This document shows, one piece after another, positions 44,098-53,551 of a DNA stretch of 64,000 nucleotides; positions within the stretch are counted from its first letter, which is position 1; every line of letters starts with the position of its first letter. Source of the stretch: Ochromonas danica (taxonomy: Eukaryota > Sar > Chrysophyceae > Chromulinales > Chromulinaceae); the NCBI GenBank assembly GCA_015146655.1, contig VKHL01000062.1, positions 62,001-126,000 on the forward strand. The letters are read 5' to 3'. Below the pieces are notes generated by a model. The model searched no databases, was not told the DNA's origin, and saw only the letters and a list, made by a program, of their open reading frames with translations. Both the position numbers and the translations under genes were made by a program.

Positions 44098-44429
44098 CAC
44101 TCCACAAGAAAGACGAGACAGCTGGGCGATTCACCTATTCTTTACAATGAAGCTTCTTATTGACAACGACTGAGAGACAGACCACGCGATAAGGACAAGT
44201 GATGGTTATTAATTTCTTTCGTTGTTCAGTGGATAATGTCCAGTTGTTCGACCTGCTGCTCGTTGGTGTTGCCAAAGAAGCTTTCTGCGTTTGGAAATTC
44301 AAAAACTTATTGTTTTGCGTGGGGTAGGCGTTTCAGAGGTTATGGTTAACTTAAGGCGAACTGCTGCTATTATTTTGTTATTTTCATTGCGGAGGTCTTG
44401 GTTTTGTGATCATTACAAGTGGTAGTAAA
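44098..44429. promoter_or_regulatory. Divergent promoter region, ORC1-like / LRRC51
   Basis: 332 bp between start codons on opposite strands. It is T-rich towards the LRRC51 side (44340-44385). No defined site recognised. Confidence 0.45.
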
Positions 44430-45377
44430 ATGGCGAATCCTGATGTCGATGGAGTGCTTGATATGACATTTCTGGATATTCGAGATGAAAGTGAATTCCA
44501 GAGTCTCTTCAGCCAGAAGGTGGAGGCTTATCATCGCCCTCCCTCGCCCAGCAGCAGAGGCCGCACAGCCTCTTCTCTGAAGCACGGCGACACCCTCGGA
44601 GGCACACGACACAACACTTCCTCCCCAGGCAACACAGGCAATGGCGACTCGCCTGGGGGAGAGCGAACCCGTCCCCGATCTCCCACGAGAATGAAAGGTC
44701 CAATTAAGGCCATTCGACTAGGAAACAACTACCTTTCCTCGGTAGAGATCATTCACTCCATCCCTGCGCATTTAGATTCCAGTCAAATCCTCTGGCTGGA
44801 CCTTTCCTTCAATTACATTTCCTCCATCTCCGAGGCCTTCTCCTCGTACTTCCCCGAAGTGACCACCATCTATCTCCATGCCAACAAGATCACCAAGTTG
44901 TCTGAGATTAAGAAGTTAAGCAAGTTCGAGAAGCTGCGCTCCCTATCTCTCTATGGCAATCCCGTGGAGGAGAACAAGCACTACCGCAACTACGTGCTCT
45001 ACTACTGCCGCCACCTCGTGCAGTTCGACAAGAGCCCTGTCACCAAGTCTCAGCTGAATAAGGCAAGCCTTTCCTCTTGTGTCGTGGTGCTGGTTTTGTT
45101 TTGTTATGTCTTGTCTGTTTTTATTCTATGTGCTGTATTTGTGTTAAGTGAGATGTTTGTGTGCGCAGTGTTATTCTACTTATTGTTATTATATTATTAT
45201 TGTGATATTATGATGTTATTATGATATTATTATTACTAGATGATGCACTGCCCTATTTCATGTCATTCACTCTCCTCTAAGACTCTTCCTTACCACTCTG
45301 TTCACATGTTGTAGATGGAAGTCTGGGCACAAACATTTCGCAAGAAGTTGAATCCTTCGGAAGAAGATGATCTCTGA
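44430..45377 (+). CDS. LRRC51: Leucine-rich repeat protein of the LRRC51 family
   Basis: Two exons, 44430-45062 and 45315-45377; 231 aa. The intron (45063-45314, 252 bp) begins GCAAGC and ends GTAG, a GC-AG intron with the usual AAG before it. Exon 1 has an N-terminal segment (DMTFLDIRDESEF), a Pro/Ser-rich loop, and then LRRs: ILWLDLSFNYISSI, VTTIYLHANKITKL and LRSLSLYGNPVEE, capped by HYRNYVLYYCRHLVQFD. Exon 2 adds MEVWAQTFRKKLNP, which matches the end of vertebrate LRRC51 (x-EVW-x-x), confirming the splice. LRRC51 is conserved in ciliated organisms and is thought to be an axonemal or ciliary protein; its exact role is not settled. The inner ATG at 44430 (AAAATGG) is taken as start; one at 44406 would add eight residues. 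Confidence 0.85.
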
Positions 45378-45381
45378 TGAC

Positions 45382-45441
45382 GTGGCATGGTGTGACATGA
45401 TATGGCATGGTCTGGTATGGTGTGACATGGTGTGGCACATG
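45382..45441. repeat. Imperfect minisatellite 3' of LRRC51
   Basis: About 60 bp made of variants of TGGCATGG and TGTGACATGG/TGTGACATGATA, roughly four units of 16-21 bp. It lies directly after the LRRC51 stop codon, in its 3' UTR. Confidence 0.7.
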
Positions 45442-45554
45442 CAGGCTGTTGACATTGCTGCTGGCAATAGTCATTGTAAATAAGTTTTTGCTCTTATTAA
45501 TTAATTACTTATAATATTTCCTTTATCAATCTCTTCTAATAACACTGGCACTGT

Positions 45555-47327
45555 TCACGGTTCTTCTTGGTTGTTGACGTCAGGTAGCACGCCTTCCTTC
45601 TGCCTTCGCCCTGCCTCCCGCGCCTCTCTTTCTCTGCGCTGCTTCAGCGCCTCCTGGGCGATTGCTTGCAGTGCTGTGATCGTGTCCACCCTCTCTTTCT
45701 CGTCAGCAAGCAGGGAGATGATATTGGAAGAGACAGCACCGGCCACTGCCTCGGTGGAAGACTCGCGCAGGCGTTCCTCTCGGGCAGCCTTCTCCATCTG
45801 CAAGATCTCCTCGTCTGAAGCATCGCGCTGAACTGCATCCACCATATCTGCACTCTTCAACTCAGCAATGAGCTCTCTTCTACGGTACTTTCCTTCAAAC
45901 ATGATATTCTGCACAGCACGGCCACGAATAAGACGTTGCAAGAGGGTGACCGCCAGTTGGAAGTCATGGTCAGCCAGCAGCTCATTCTGCCCGCCACTAT
46001 CAACATTTTCTTCAGATTGCATTCGGATGGATTGATCGCGATCTTTGGTGAGGTCGGGAGAAGCTGGACGACCTTTGGGTTTCTTGGCAATGAGGGCAGA
46101 CGACAAACCTCCTCCAGAGGCTCCTCCTGCTGCCGTGCCTTGTCTTCGAGCTGGGCTGAGACTCGTTGAAGGCGATCGATTAGGACTGGAGTGATGTGAG
46201 GCATGGGGGGAGGAGGGCGAGGACGGGGTTTGCTGCTGCTGTCTCTTGCGGTCCTGCAGGATGAGGTGCATCTCCTCCACGTCTCTCTTCGTCATCCGAA
46301 TCGTTCGCTGAGCTGCAGATGTCAACCTGGGCTCGGCTGCTTTAATAGTTTGAGCTCCTCTCACACGGTGACCAGCTCCGACAGGCATGGACTTGGAGAG
46401 GAAGGGCGTGATTCTGTCCTCGCCCTGCTGGTCCATCATGTACTTGGCAGGGATCGAATACTCCAGCGAGATGATGTTATTCATGCTATCCAATGGCTCC
46501 GTCCTCTTACCAATATCGTATCGAGAGGGATTAAGAGCGACATCTTTGCCGTCTCTCTTGATGGGGGCGTAGATCGCAGAGCCGCGATCGAAGTATCCAT
46601 CAATAATATCCTTCTTCACGCCTTCACTTAGCACAGGGTCTGCTGCATTGCGTTGATGAGCAATACGTCTCAAGGCTTTAATCCGCTTGTTTCGGATCTT
46701 CTGCAAGGCTTTTTCTCGTTCTTCCATGCGAAGCAGTCGCACGGACTCGAGGCGCTGGGAGGTCATGAAGTCGTTGCTCTCCTCTCGCTCCGCCAGAGCC
46801 ATCTCCACCTTCCTGATCTTCTCTTGCCTAGCGTGATCAATCTCCGCCTCACGTAGTTTGAACTCTCTCATTTCTTGTTGCTCCATGAGTTTCTTGCGCA
46901 GCAGGAGAGAGGCCTCGTCAGTGAAGGGCGGCAGGTTGGTCTCCATCTCCTGCTTGGCTCGAGCGTACTCGATCATCGCCATGCCTTTCTCATCAAGAGG
47001 CAGGCCATTCTCATAGTTGAGGTTTTGTAAGAGCAAGACGTCTGGGTGGTGTCCCGCAGGAATGGTGTACTGAGGGGCATAGGGCAGAGTCTGGGCTTCA
47101 CTCTCACGATAGGCTGTCTGGACTTCCACGGTCCTGGTTAAAGGCTCAGGAGGCTGGACAACGGGCTCTAAGGGGTTATTTTCGCCCTGCGCTGTGGGGG
47201 CGAGGAGGATTTGCGGCGGCACGGCGGCGACTTTCGGCATGATGGGTCGCTTGAAAAATTTGTATCGATGTGTTCCACTGACAATAGTGTCAGTGGTCAC
47301 ACTTGAATATCCTCCAGTAGCAGGCAT
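45555..47327 (-). CDS. CFAP91: Cilia- and flagella-associated protein 91 (CFAP91/MAATS1)
   Basis: 590 aa, intronless. The N-terminal half holds the family signature: RTVEVQTAYRESEAQTLPY, then PDVLLLQNLNYENGLPLDE, MAMIEYARAKQEMETNLPP, and a long charged helix with EAEIDHARQEKIRKVE. Human CFAP91 has the same order (VQT-x-YR-x-x-E-x-QT, GLP, MIE-x-A-x-x-KR). CFAP91 scaffolds the base of radial spokes and the calmodulin-associated spoke complex on doublet microtubules. An IQ-like segment is possible near LLQRLIRGRAVQNIMFEGKY (about residue 485). The C-terminal 200 residues carry a Ser/Pro-rich linker and a helical tail. Tail-to-tail with LRRC51 and divergent from RPN2. Confidence 0.88.
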   Translation of the reverse strand: MPATGGYSSVTTDTIVSGTHRYKFFKRPIMPKVAAVPPQILLAPTAQGENNPLEPVVQPPEPLTRTVEVQTAYRESEAQTLPYAPQYTIPAGHHPDVLLLQNLNYENGLPLDEKGMAMIEYARAKQEMETNLPPFTDEASLLLRKKLMEQQEMREFKLREAEIDHARQEKIRKVEMALAEREESNDFMTSQRLESVRLLRMEEREKALQKIRNKRIKALRRIAHQRNAADPVLSEGVKKDIIDGYFDRGSAIYAPIKRDGKDVALNPSRYDIGKRTEPLDSMNNIISLEYSIPAKYMMDQQGEDRITPFLSKSMPVGAGHRVRGAQTIKAAEPRLTSAAQRTIRMTKRDVEEMHLILQDRKRQQQQTPSSPSSPHASHHSSPNRSPSTSLSPARRQGTAAGGASGGGLSSALIAKKPKGRPASPDLTKDRDQSIRMQSEENVDSGGQNELLADHDFQLAVTLLQRLIRGRAVQNIMFEGKYRRRELIAELKSADMVDAVQRDASDEEILQMEKAAREERLRESSTEAVAGAVSSNIISLLADEKERVDTITALQAIAQEALKQRREREAREAGRRQKEGVLPDVNNQEEP

Positions 47328-47588
47328 CTCTCTAATGAACTAAACGGAGGAATACTGAAGCCCACACTACCCTCATACAAGACTCATTGGAGCAACCGTT
47401 TCAGACCACCACAAACCGTTTCATCGGAAAACAACGCGTTCATTGGCAGATAGGAGCCCTCGCAAGACAATAAGGATTGACAATGCTGGACTTCGACAGA
47501 ACGTGTCTGCCGCAGCAAAGGAAAGCAAAACCTTGTCTGTCGTCAACAAGTCGATTGATTATTAATTTTATAGTCTGATTTAATTACG
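47328..47588. promoter_or_regulatory. Divergent promoter region, CFAP91 / RPN2
   Basis: 261 bp between two opposite start codons. No motif assigned; the AT-rich part (47555-47585) is next to RPN2. Confidence 0.45.
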
Positions 47589-50500
47589 ATGGCAATGATT
47601 GTGGACAGTAATGACCTAATTCCACCAGCCCCTCCCAGCTCATCAGGTAGTTCTTATTGCCTTAGTTTTGTCTTATCTTGCTCATCGATTGCGTTTTGCT
47701 GTCTCTCGCACAGCTGCTGGAGTGCTGTCCTACTTGGAAGATGAGGATGTGAACTTGCAGGTCAGTCTTCTCATTGCATCCCCTGTACCCTCCCTCTCTT
47801 TGTCTGAGATGGTTGTTTTGTGTTTGGCACTAAATAGGTGCGTGCTTTGGAGAAGCTCTACCAGATCATCGATCTGCACTGGGCAGAGATCTGCGAACAT
47901 CTCCCTACGCTCGAAGCTCTCAGTGAGGAGCCTTCTTTCCCAGGCGCGGATATGGCCGCGGCGGTGGCAGCTCGTTGCTATTTCCATCTCGAAGAATACA
48001 ACGATGCGCTGCGACTGACCCTCAACATGAAGAACCAGCTTCTCGATATCAACACAAGAGATGAGTTCACGGAGACAATATTGACGAAGTGTATTGATGA
48101 ATATAAAAACCTGCGGCATCAACAACTGCAAAACGATCAAATCGCCATCAGCCAGCGCATGGAGGATATTGTGGAACTCTCATTTCAACGTTGCTATCGC
48201 GATCAGTGCTTTGAACAGGCCATTGGAGTCGCTTTAGATACCTATCGAATTGACAAAGTGGAAGAAGTGATTGCCAAGGCGATCGCCAAGGGAAGAGAGA
48301 CAATCCTGGGATACACCTTCCAGCTCTGCCAGTCTGCGCGAAAGATCACTCCAAGGGACTTCCGCCTCTCTGTCATCCAAGCGCTGGTCAAGGCCTATGG
48401 ACAGTTGTCTATTCCTGACTATTCGAATGTTGTCTATGGATTGCTTTACTTAAACCAGCCACAAGAGGCGGCCAGCACTTTGGATCGTCTTTTGCGTGGA
48501 AGTCAAAACGATGCGTTATTGGCCTATCAGATCGCGTTCGATCTTCTTGAGACCGAGAATCAGGGGTTTATCTTGAAAGTGGTTTCTTCCTTGCTTAGTC
48601 TATCTGCAGATGAGGTTGGCCACAGCTCCTCTTCTGCAGCGGCAGAAAGCGAAGAAGAGAGCGAACGTCGCGCTGAATATACTGATCGAATTCAGAAGAT
48701 TAAGCGCATTTTAACTGATGGTTTAGATGTGGACTTGGCGTTAACATTTCTATTCAAGCATTGCCATGCAGATGTCACCGTGTTGAAGGAAGTCAAAACA
48801 GCGATCGAAGGCCGCTCCAATGTTCTTCATCACGCCACTATCATGGCTCATGCCTATCTTAATGCGGGGACTACTCGCGACAGCTTTTTACGAGAGAATC
48901 TTGAATGGCTGGGGAAGGCTAAGAACTGGGCGAAGTTCACAACTGTGGGCACCATCGGTGTGGTGCACAAGGGACATGTCCACGAGAGCATGAACTTGTT
49001 GCAGCCATACTTGCCTCAGGGTGGCACTTCTGCGTCTCCTTATTCGGAATCTGGTGCACTCTATGCACTTGGATTGATCCATGCTAATAAAGGTGGTGCT
49101 GGTGACAGTGCAACGATCACTTATCTGTCAGAAGCATTGAGGAATGGCGGAAACAATGAAATTGTACAGCATGGTGCTTGCCTTGGTATTGGTTTAGCTG
49201 CCATGGCCACAGGAAATGAAGAGCTTTTTGAATCTCTTCGCGCTGTACTCTTCACGGATAGCGCCGTGGCCGGAGAGGGAGCCGCGTTTGGCATTGGATT
49301 GCTGATGCTCGGTCAGTCTGACTCTCTTCTGGCTCAACAGGTCTTACCAGACTTGCTCAACTATCTTCACGACACGTCTCACGAGAAGATTATTCGCGCT
49401 TTGTCTTTGTCAATTGCTATGATGGTCTACGGGAAAGAGGAAGGTGCAGATGTTCTGATCGAGCAACTCAGTCGAGATCGCGATCCAATTGTTCGTTATG
49501 GCGCCATGTTCGCTATTGCCATGGCTTATTGCGGGACAGGAGAGAATTTGTGTCTTCGCAAGCTTTTGCACGTGGCTGTTAGCGATGTAAACGATGATGT
49601 TCGGCGTGCTGCTGTGATGGCAATTGGATTCCTCATGTGTGGTAACCCTGAGACAGTGCCTCGCTTGGTCAGCCTCTTGGCAGAGTCTTTCAATCCCCAT
49701 GTCCGATATGGTGCTTGCTTGGCTGTGGGTATCGCTTGTGCTGGAACCGCTTTAAAGGAAGCCATTGATCTGCTCAGTCCCATGCTGGAAGACAGCATAG
49801 ACTTCGTTAGACAAGGCGCATTGATCAGCATGGCTATGGTGCTGCAACAAACTTCGGAGATGCGCAGCCCCTCTCTCAAGAAATTCAAAGAGCATCTCAT
49901 GACGGTGATCAATGACAAGCATCAACATATTGTTGCGAAGTCTGGTGCGATCATGGCCACGGGCATTGTTGATGCAGGCGGAGGAAATGTGGTCATCACC
50001 ATGCAGTCCAAGGTGGGCTTCATGAAGATGGCTGGCACAGTGGGAATGATGATGTTCTTGCAGCAATGGTACTGGTATCCCTTGCTGCCTTTCCTGTCGC
50101 TTTCCTTCTCGCCCACCATGTTGGTTGGCTTGAATAAAGACTTTAATCTGCCCACTAGCTGGGAAGTCATTTGCAACGCTCCTCCTTCAACGTTCGCTTA
50201 CCCCAAGGCCGAGGAAAAGAAGGAAGATGATAAGAAGCTCGTGGCGACCGCTGTGTTGTCAACAACTGCTCGTGCTAAAGCTCGAGAGGCTCGCAAAGAA
50301 GCCAAAAAGTTGGGCAAGACAGGGTCGATGGATGTGGATGGCCCTCCCTTGGAGCGAGTCGCTTCTCATTTGTCAACAACCTCCTACCTCAGTCTGGACA
50401 CAGAAAAACCTCCAGTGGTGACTGAGACCAAGCCGACCAAGATCAAGGAGCCTTCTTCCTTCTCTGTGAGCAATCCTTCTCGTGTGATACCAGCGCAGGT

Positions 50501-50777
50501 GCGCTTCATCTCAGCACAACCCAACCAGCGCTATCAGCCTATTCGCAAGAGTGGGTCGCCCTCTGGCATTGTAATACTCACAGACACAGACCCTGCTGCC
50601 CCTGAAGAAGTAGTTAAAGGTGAGTATTCATTCATGCGGCGTTTCTCCTCCTCCTCCTTCCAACCCTTCTGATGATTGTTTGTTGTTGTTGTTGCTGCAG
50701 TGGAGAGAATGGCTCTGGGACAAGAAGATGATGCTGAGCCCTTTGAACCTTTCGAATGGGATCCTAATGAAGACTAG
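47589..50777 (+). CDS. RPN2: 26S proteasome regulatory subunit RPN2 (PSMD1)
   Basis: Four exons: 47589-47646, 47714-47760, 47838-50619 and 50701-50777; introns 67, 77 and 81 bp, all GT-AG; 987 aa, close to human PSMD1 (953). Largest non-ATPase subunit of the 19S base, scaffold for the ubiquitin receptor RPN13 and the deubiquitinase. The middle holds a series of about nine proteasome/cyclosome repeats, each with a G-A/G-x-x-x-A/G-x-G pattern: ALYALGLIHANKG, HGACLGIGLAAMATG, GAAFGIGLLMLG, YGAMFAIAMAYCGTG, AAVMAIGFLMCG, YGACLAVGIACAG, GALISMAMVL, and SGAIMATGIVDAGG. The C-terminus is acidic and aromatic, EPFEPFEWDPNED, where human RPN2 binds RPN13 through a similar acidic-Phe end. The tiny first exon encodes MAMIVDSNDLIPPAPP. 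Confidence 0.95.
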
Positions 50778-50991
50778 GACATATCTTATGTAGTCCTAGT
50801 TTAGCGTAATACATAAACAAAACAATCCTATAGTACTACATGTAGACTAACTAGACCTAACTTGACTGATGGTCGGACTGGTCTGAAAATGTTAACTTAA
50901 AGCGTCGCTCCCTTTCAGCCATCGCTTCTTCAGAGAAACTGAATTTTCAGTTTTCGGCGAGGAATCCTCTCTCTGAGTGGATAGTGTGGAG

Positions 50992-51598
50992 ATGTCAAGA
51001 GAGGAGACTAGCAGTGTGGAGGAGAGAGAGAGGGAGGAGGGGGAGACTGGCAGCCACTACGAGGTACTGGGACTGCCTCTCAACGCCTCTGACTCAGAGG
51101 TCAAGCAGGCCTTCCACCGCCTCGCTCGTCGTCACCACCCAGACAAGCAGCTGTCCGCCCTTCCCTCCTCCTCCTCCTCCGCCATTGATAACAGCTATTT
51201 CATGGCTATCCAAGAAGCATGGAAGGTCTTAGGAGACCGCGAGAAGCGCCTTCTCTATGACAAGGAGATCCGAGACAGCATCCAAGCCTATCAGACTGCT
51301 TGGAATGCTGCCGAAGAAGTGAGACAAGAGGACTTTCACTTTACTGCAGAGGAGGGAACAGAGGGATGGATTCTCTACTGCAGGTGTGGGGACTACTTCC
51401 AGGTGAGGCACTACCACTAGCTTGCCTCATAGTCGATCATCACGTGGTAGTAATGGGGTAATGGGTAATGGGTGTGTCTTCTAGTTCACTGCCGAGGATC
51501 TTGACTCTCCGAGATTGCTCATTCCTTGCAATGGATGCTCTCTTCACGTGAGGATGATCGTTACCTCCTCCTCTTCAGATAATGAGACTCTGCGGTGA
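50992..51598 (+). CDS. DPH4: DPH4/DNAJC24-type J-protein of diphthamide synthesis
   Basis: Two exons, 50992-51402 and 51485-51598, with an 82-bp GTGAGG..TAG intron; 174 aa. The J-domain (about residues 20-90) has HYEVLGLPLNASDSEVKQAF, the HPD triad in RRHHPDKQ, and AWKVLGDREKRLLYD. Behind it is the CSL zinc finger: ILYCRCGDYF (C-x-C) in exon 1 and LIPCNGCSLH (C-x2-C) in exon 2, so splicing is needed to complete the zinc site. DPH4 binds iron and passes electrons or metal to the Dph1-Dph2 enzyme that modifies elongation factor 2. Start at the first ATG; the N-terminal 17 residues are Glu/Arg-rich. The Ser run at 51172-51181 is a short insertion in the J-domain. Confidence 0.88.
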
Positions 51599-51796
51599 TG
51601 TGACAAGGTGGGGATCGTTTGTTGTTGTGATTTACTGCCTATTTTGCTTTTATTTGATAGTGGTAAGCAAGGTTAAGTACATACTGTACTGTAGATAGAC
51701 TAATTTAGTTAATATGGGGTGGGAAGTAGAATCACTCATTACACGACAAGGGAAGGGAAGGGAAGGCTAGGGGTGGGAAGACATCACAAGACATTG

Positions 51797-53320
51797 TTAA
51801 GCCCAGTTGCTTCGCACGATGCTCTCAAAGTAGCTGTCATCCTCCACAGCAGCACTGAGATCTCCGTAGTAATCAGCAAACATTTCAAAAGTAACACGTG
51901 AAGGCAGGCGACGATTCACTTCAGTACTTCGAAGGAAGTGCTCGAGAGCATATTGCTCATTGAATCCTCCGATAGAGACCAATGGATGGTCTTGACCATT
52001 GAAGCGCTTCTGGAAGATTGTTATGGGAACAGTTCCCTCACCAGCAGCATCGAGAAGAGCGAAAACAGACTTCAATAGCGCAGAGCGATTGGGAGGAAGA
52101 GGTCCTCGGACTAGACGCAGGAAGTCCTTCACATTGATCAACCCCATGCGATCGCTGTCGACCTGGTCCAAGACCATATCGAGATACTTCTTATTCATCG
52201 TCACTCCCCAATGAACCAAGGCTTCTCGGAGATCTTCGCGGTCGACCTTGCCTGCCACTACCAGCTGCTTCTCCATCTCATGCAGATAGTCGCGAAGATT
52301 CCAGAATGCATCCAAACCACGATCGCGAATGAAGTCATGAAGTTGCTGCACCACAGTCTCTGGCGTGGCAGCAGTAGGCAGTTGGCGACTGTCAATGGCT
52401 CTTCTTTCATCAGAGGCAGTGACGAAGTGCCAAGAAAAGGTTGGCGCGTCAGGCTTCGTGAGAGTTTGACTGGTGCTCAGTCCTTTGTATTCACTCACCA
52501 TTAGAGCGATCTTGCCATACGAGTTCGATCGATCCGCATAGCATTCATACTCAATGCCAAACTCAGTGGCGATTTTGAAAGATGGGTCACAGGTGAGGAA
52601 CATATTGGTTTGTCGATGGGTCAGCTGGTAAGAAGTGCTCACTGAGACTGGTGTGCCGATTGCGAGGAATCGCTCAGAGCCGTTGAGCTTGCCCTTCGAA
52701 GGCACGACGCAGCACCAGATGGCGTCAGCGTCAAGCGTGGTGGTCATGTAGGCCATCTGGCGATTGCTGCGCTTCGAGGCTGTGCGCTCACTCTTGCGAG
52801 TTGAAGCAAGATAAAGCGCGGGGGCAAGCAGGTTAGAGTTGGGCTGGACGAGAAGAGACTCGTTGCAGGTGAGGACGAAGGGCTGTCCAACATAGAGCAC
52901 GGGGTCTGTCTCGCTATCCATCACGCCTTGCAAGCGCTTTGGGGGACGACTTATACGGAAGCAATTCCTTGCCTTGGGAGTTGGTTCCTCAGCAATGGTA
53001 GAGACTGTGAAGGTCTCAGTGCTAATGGGCACCTGCTCGAAGGGGTCGCAGGCCAAAACACTTCCCGAGGCATCGTGGCGAAGTATGACAGAGTCACCGA
53101 AGCGAACGAAGCCATCCGGCGAAAAACTGTGAGGGACAATCTCAGTGCAGATAGCCATCTTGCGCTCCAGCTTGCGCAGAGACAAGCTGCCCGTGGCTGA
53201 GCGCTGCTGGAAGTTCTCCACCTTGGCCTCCTCCATGGCCAACTCTTCCTGCCAATTGCCAATGCGAGTTACTGGAGAGAACTTTGGCCCTCCTGCGAGC
53301 TGTTGAGGAGTGAACTGCAT
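51797..53320 (-). CDS. CFAP161-like axonemal protein fused to a calcyphosin-like EF-hand domain
   Basis: 507 aa, intronless. The N-terminal 300 residues resemble CFAP161: FSPVTRIGNWQEELAMEEAK (family pattern R-x-GNW-x-E-x-x-x-E-E), then GFVRFGDSVILRHDASGSVL and a beta-trefoil (MIR-like) region with QLTHRQTNMFLTCD. CFAP161 is a protein inside the A-tubule of doublet microtubules. From about residue 345 the chain follows calcyphosin: FIRDRGLDAFWNLRDYLHEM, FLRLVRGPLPPNRSALLKSVF, and at the end YYGDLSAAVEDDSYFESIV, close to the family's YY-x-x-[VL]-SA-x-[IV]-[DE]-x-D-x-YF. Several EF-hand calcium ligands look lost (DQVDSDRMGLIN, LLDAAGEGTVP), so calcium binding is doubtful. The ATG at 53320 begins the conserved N-terminus. 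Divergent from the LRR gene, 231 bp apart. Confidence 0.8.
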   Translation of the reverse strand: MQFTPQQLAGGPKFSPVTRIGNWQEELAMEEAKVENFQQRSATGSLSLRKLERKMAICTEIVPHSFSPDGFVRFGDSVILRHDASGSVLACDPFEQVPISTETFTVSTIAEEPTPKARNCFRISRPPKRLQGVMDSETDPVLYVGQPFVLTCNESLLVQPNSNLLAPALYLASTRKSERTASKRSNRQMAYMTTTLDADAIWCCVVPSKGKLNGSERFLAIGTPVSVSTSYQLTHRQTNMFLTCDPSFKIATEFGIEYECYADRSNSYGKIALMVSEYKGLSTSQTLTKPDAPTFSWHFVTASDERRAIDSRQLPTAATPETVVQQLHDFIRDRGLDAFWNLRDYLHEMEKQLVVAGKVDREDLREALVHWGVTMNKKYLDMVLDQVDSDRMGLINVKDFLRLVRGPLPPNRSALLKSVFALLDAAGEGTVPITIFQKRFNGQDHPLVSIGGFNEQYALEHFLRSTEVNRRLPSRVTFEMFADYYGDLSAAVEDDSYFESIVRSNWA

Positions 53321-53551
53321 CTTTGATTTAGAAGCTTGAAGATAGAATAGATTCTGACTGACAACTAAAGGACAATCAGACAATCAATCTGATTCGATTG
53401 GAAAAACAGATAACCGTCCAGCAGATGCTTACGAAAACCCCATTCTCCAATTTCCCGAATAGGGTGGCTGGGGATTAACTTCACCTTGAACTTAACAAGT
53501 GAGAGTTGCAATTGTTGGGCGATAGAATACATCCACGATTCAACTATTGCC

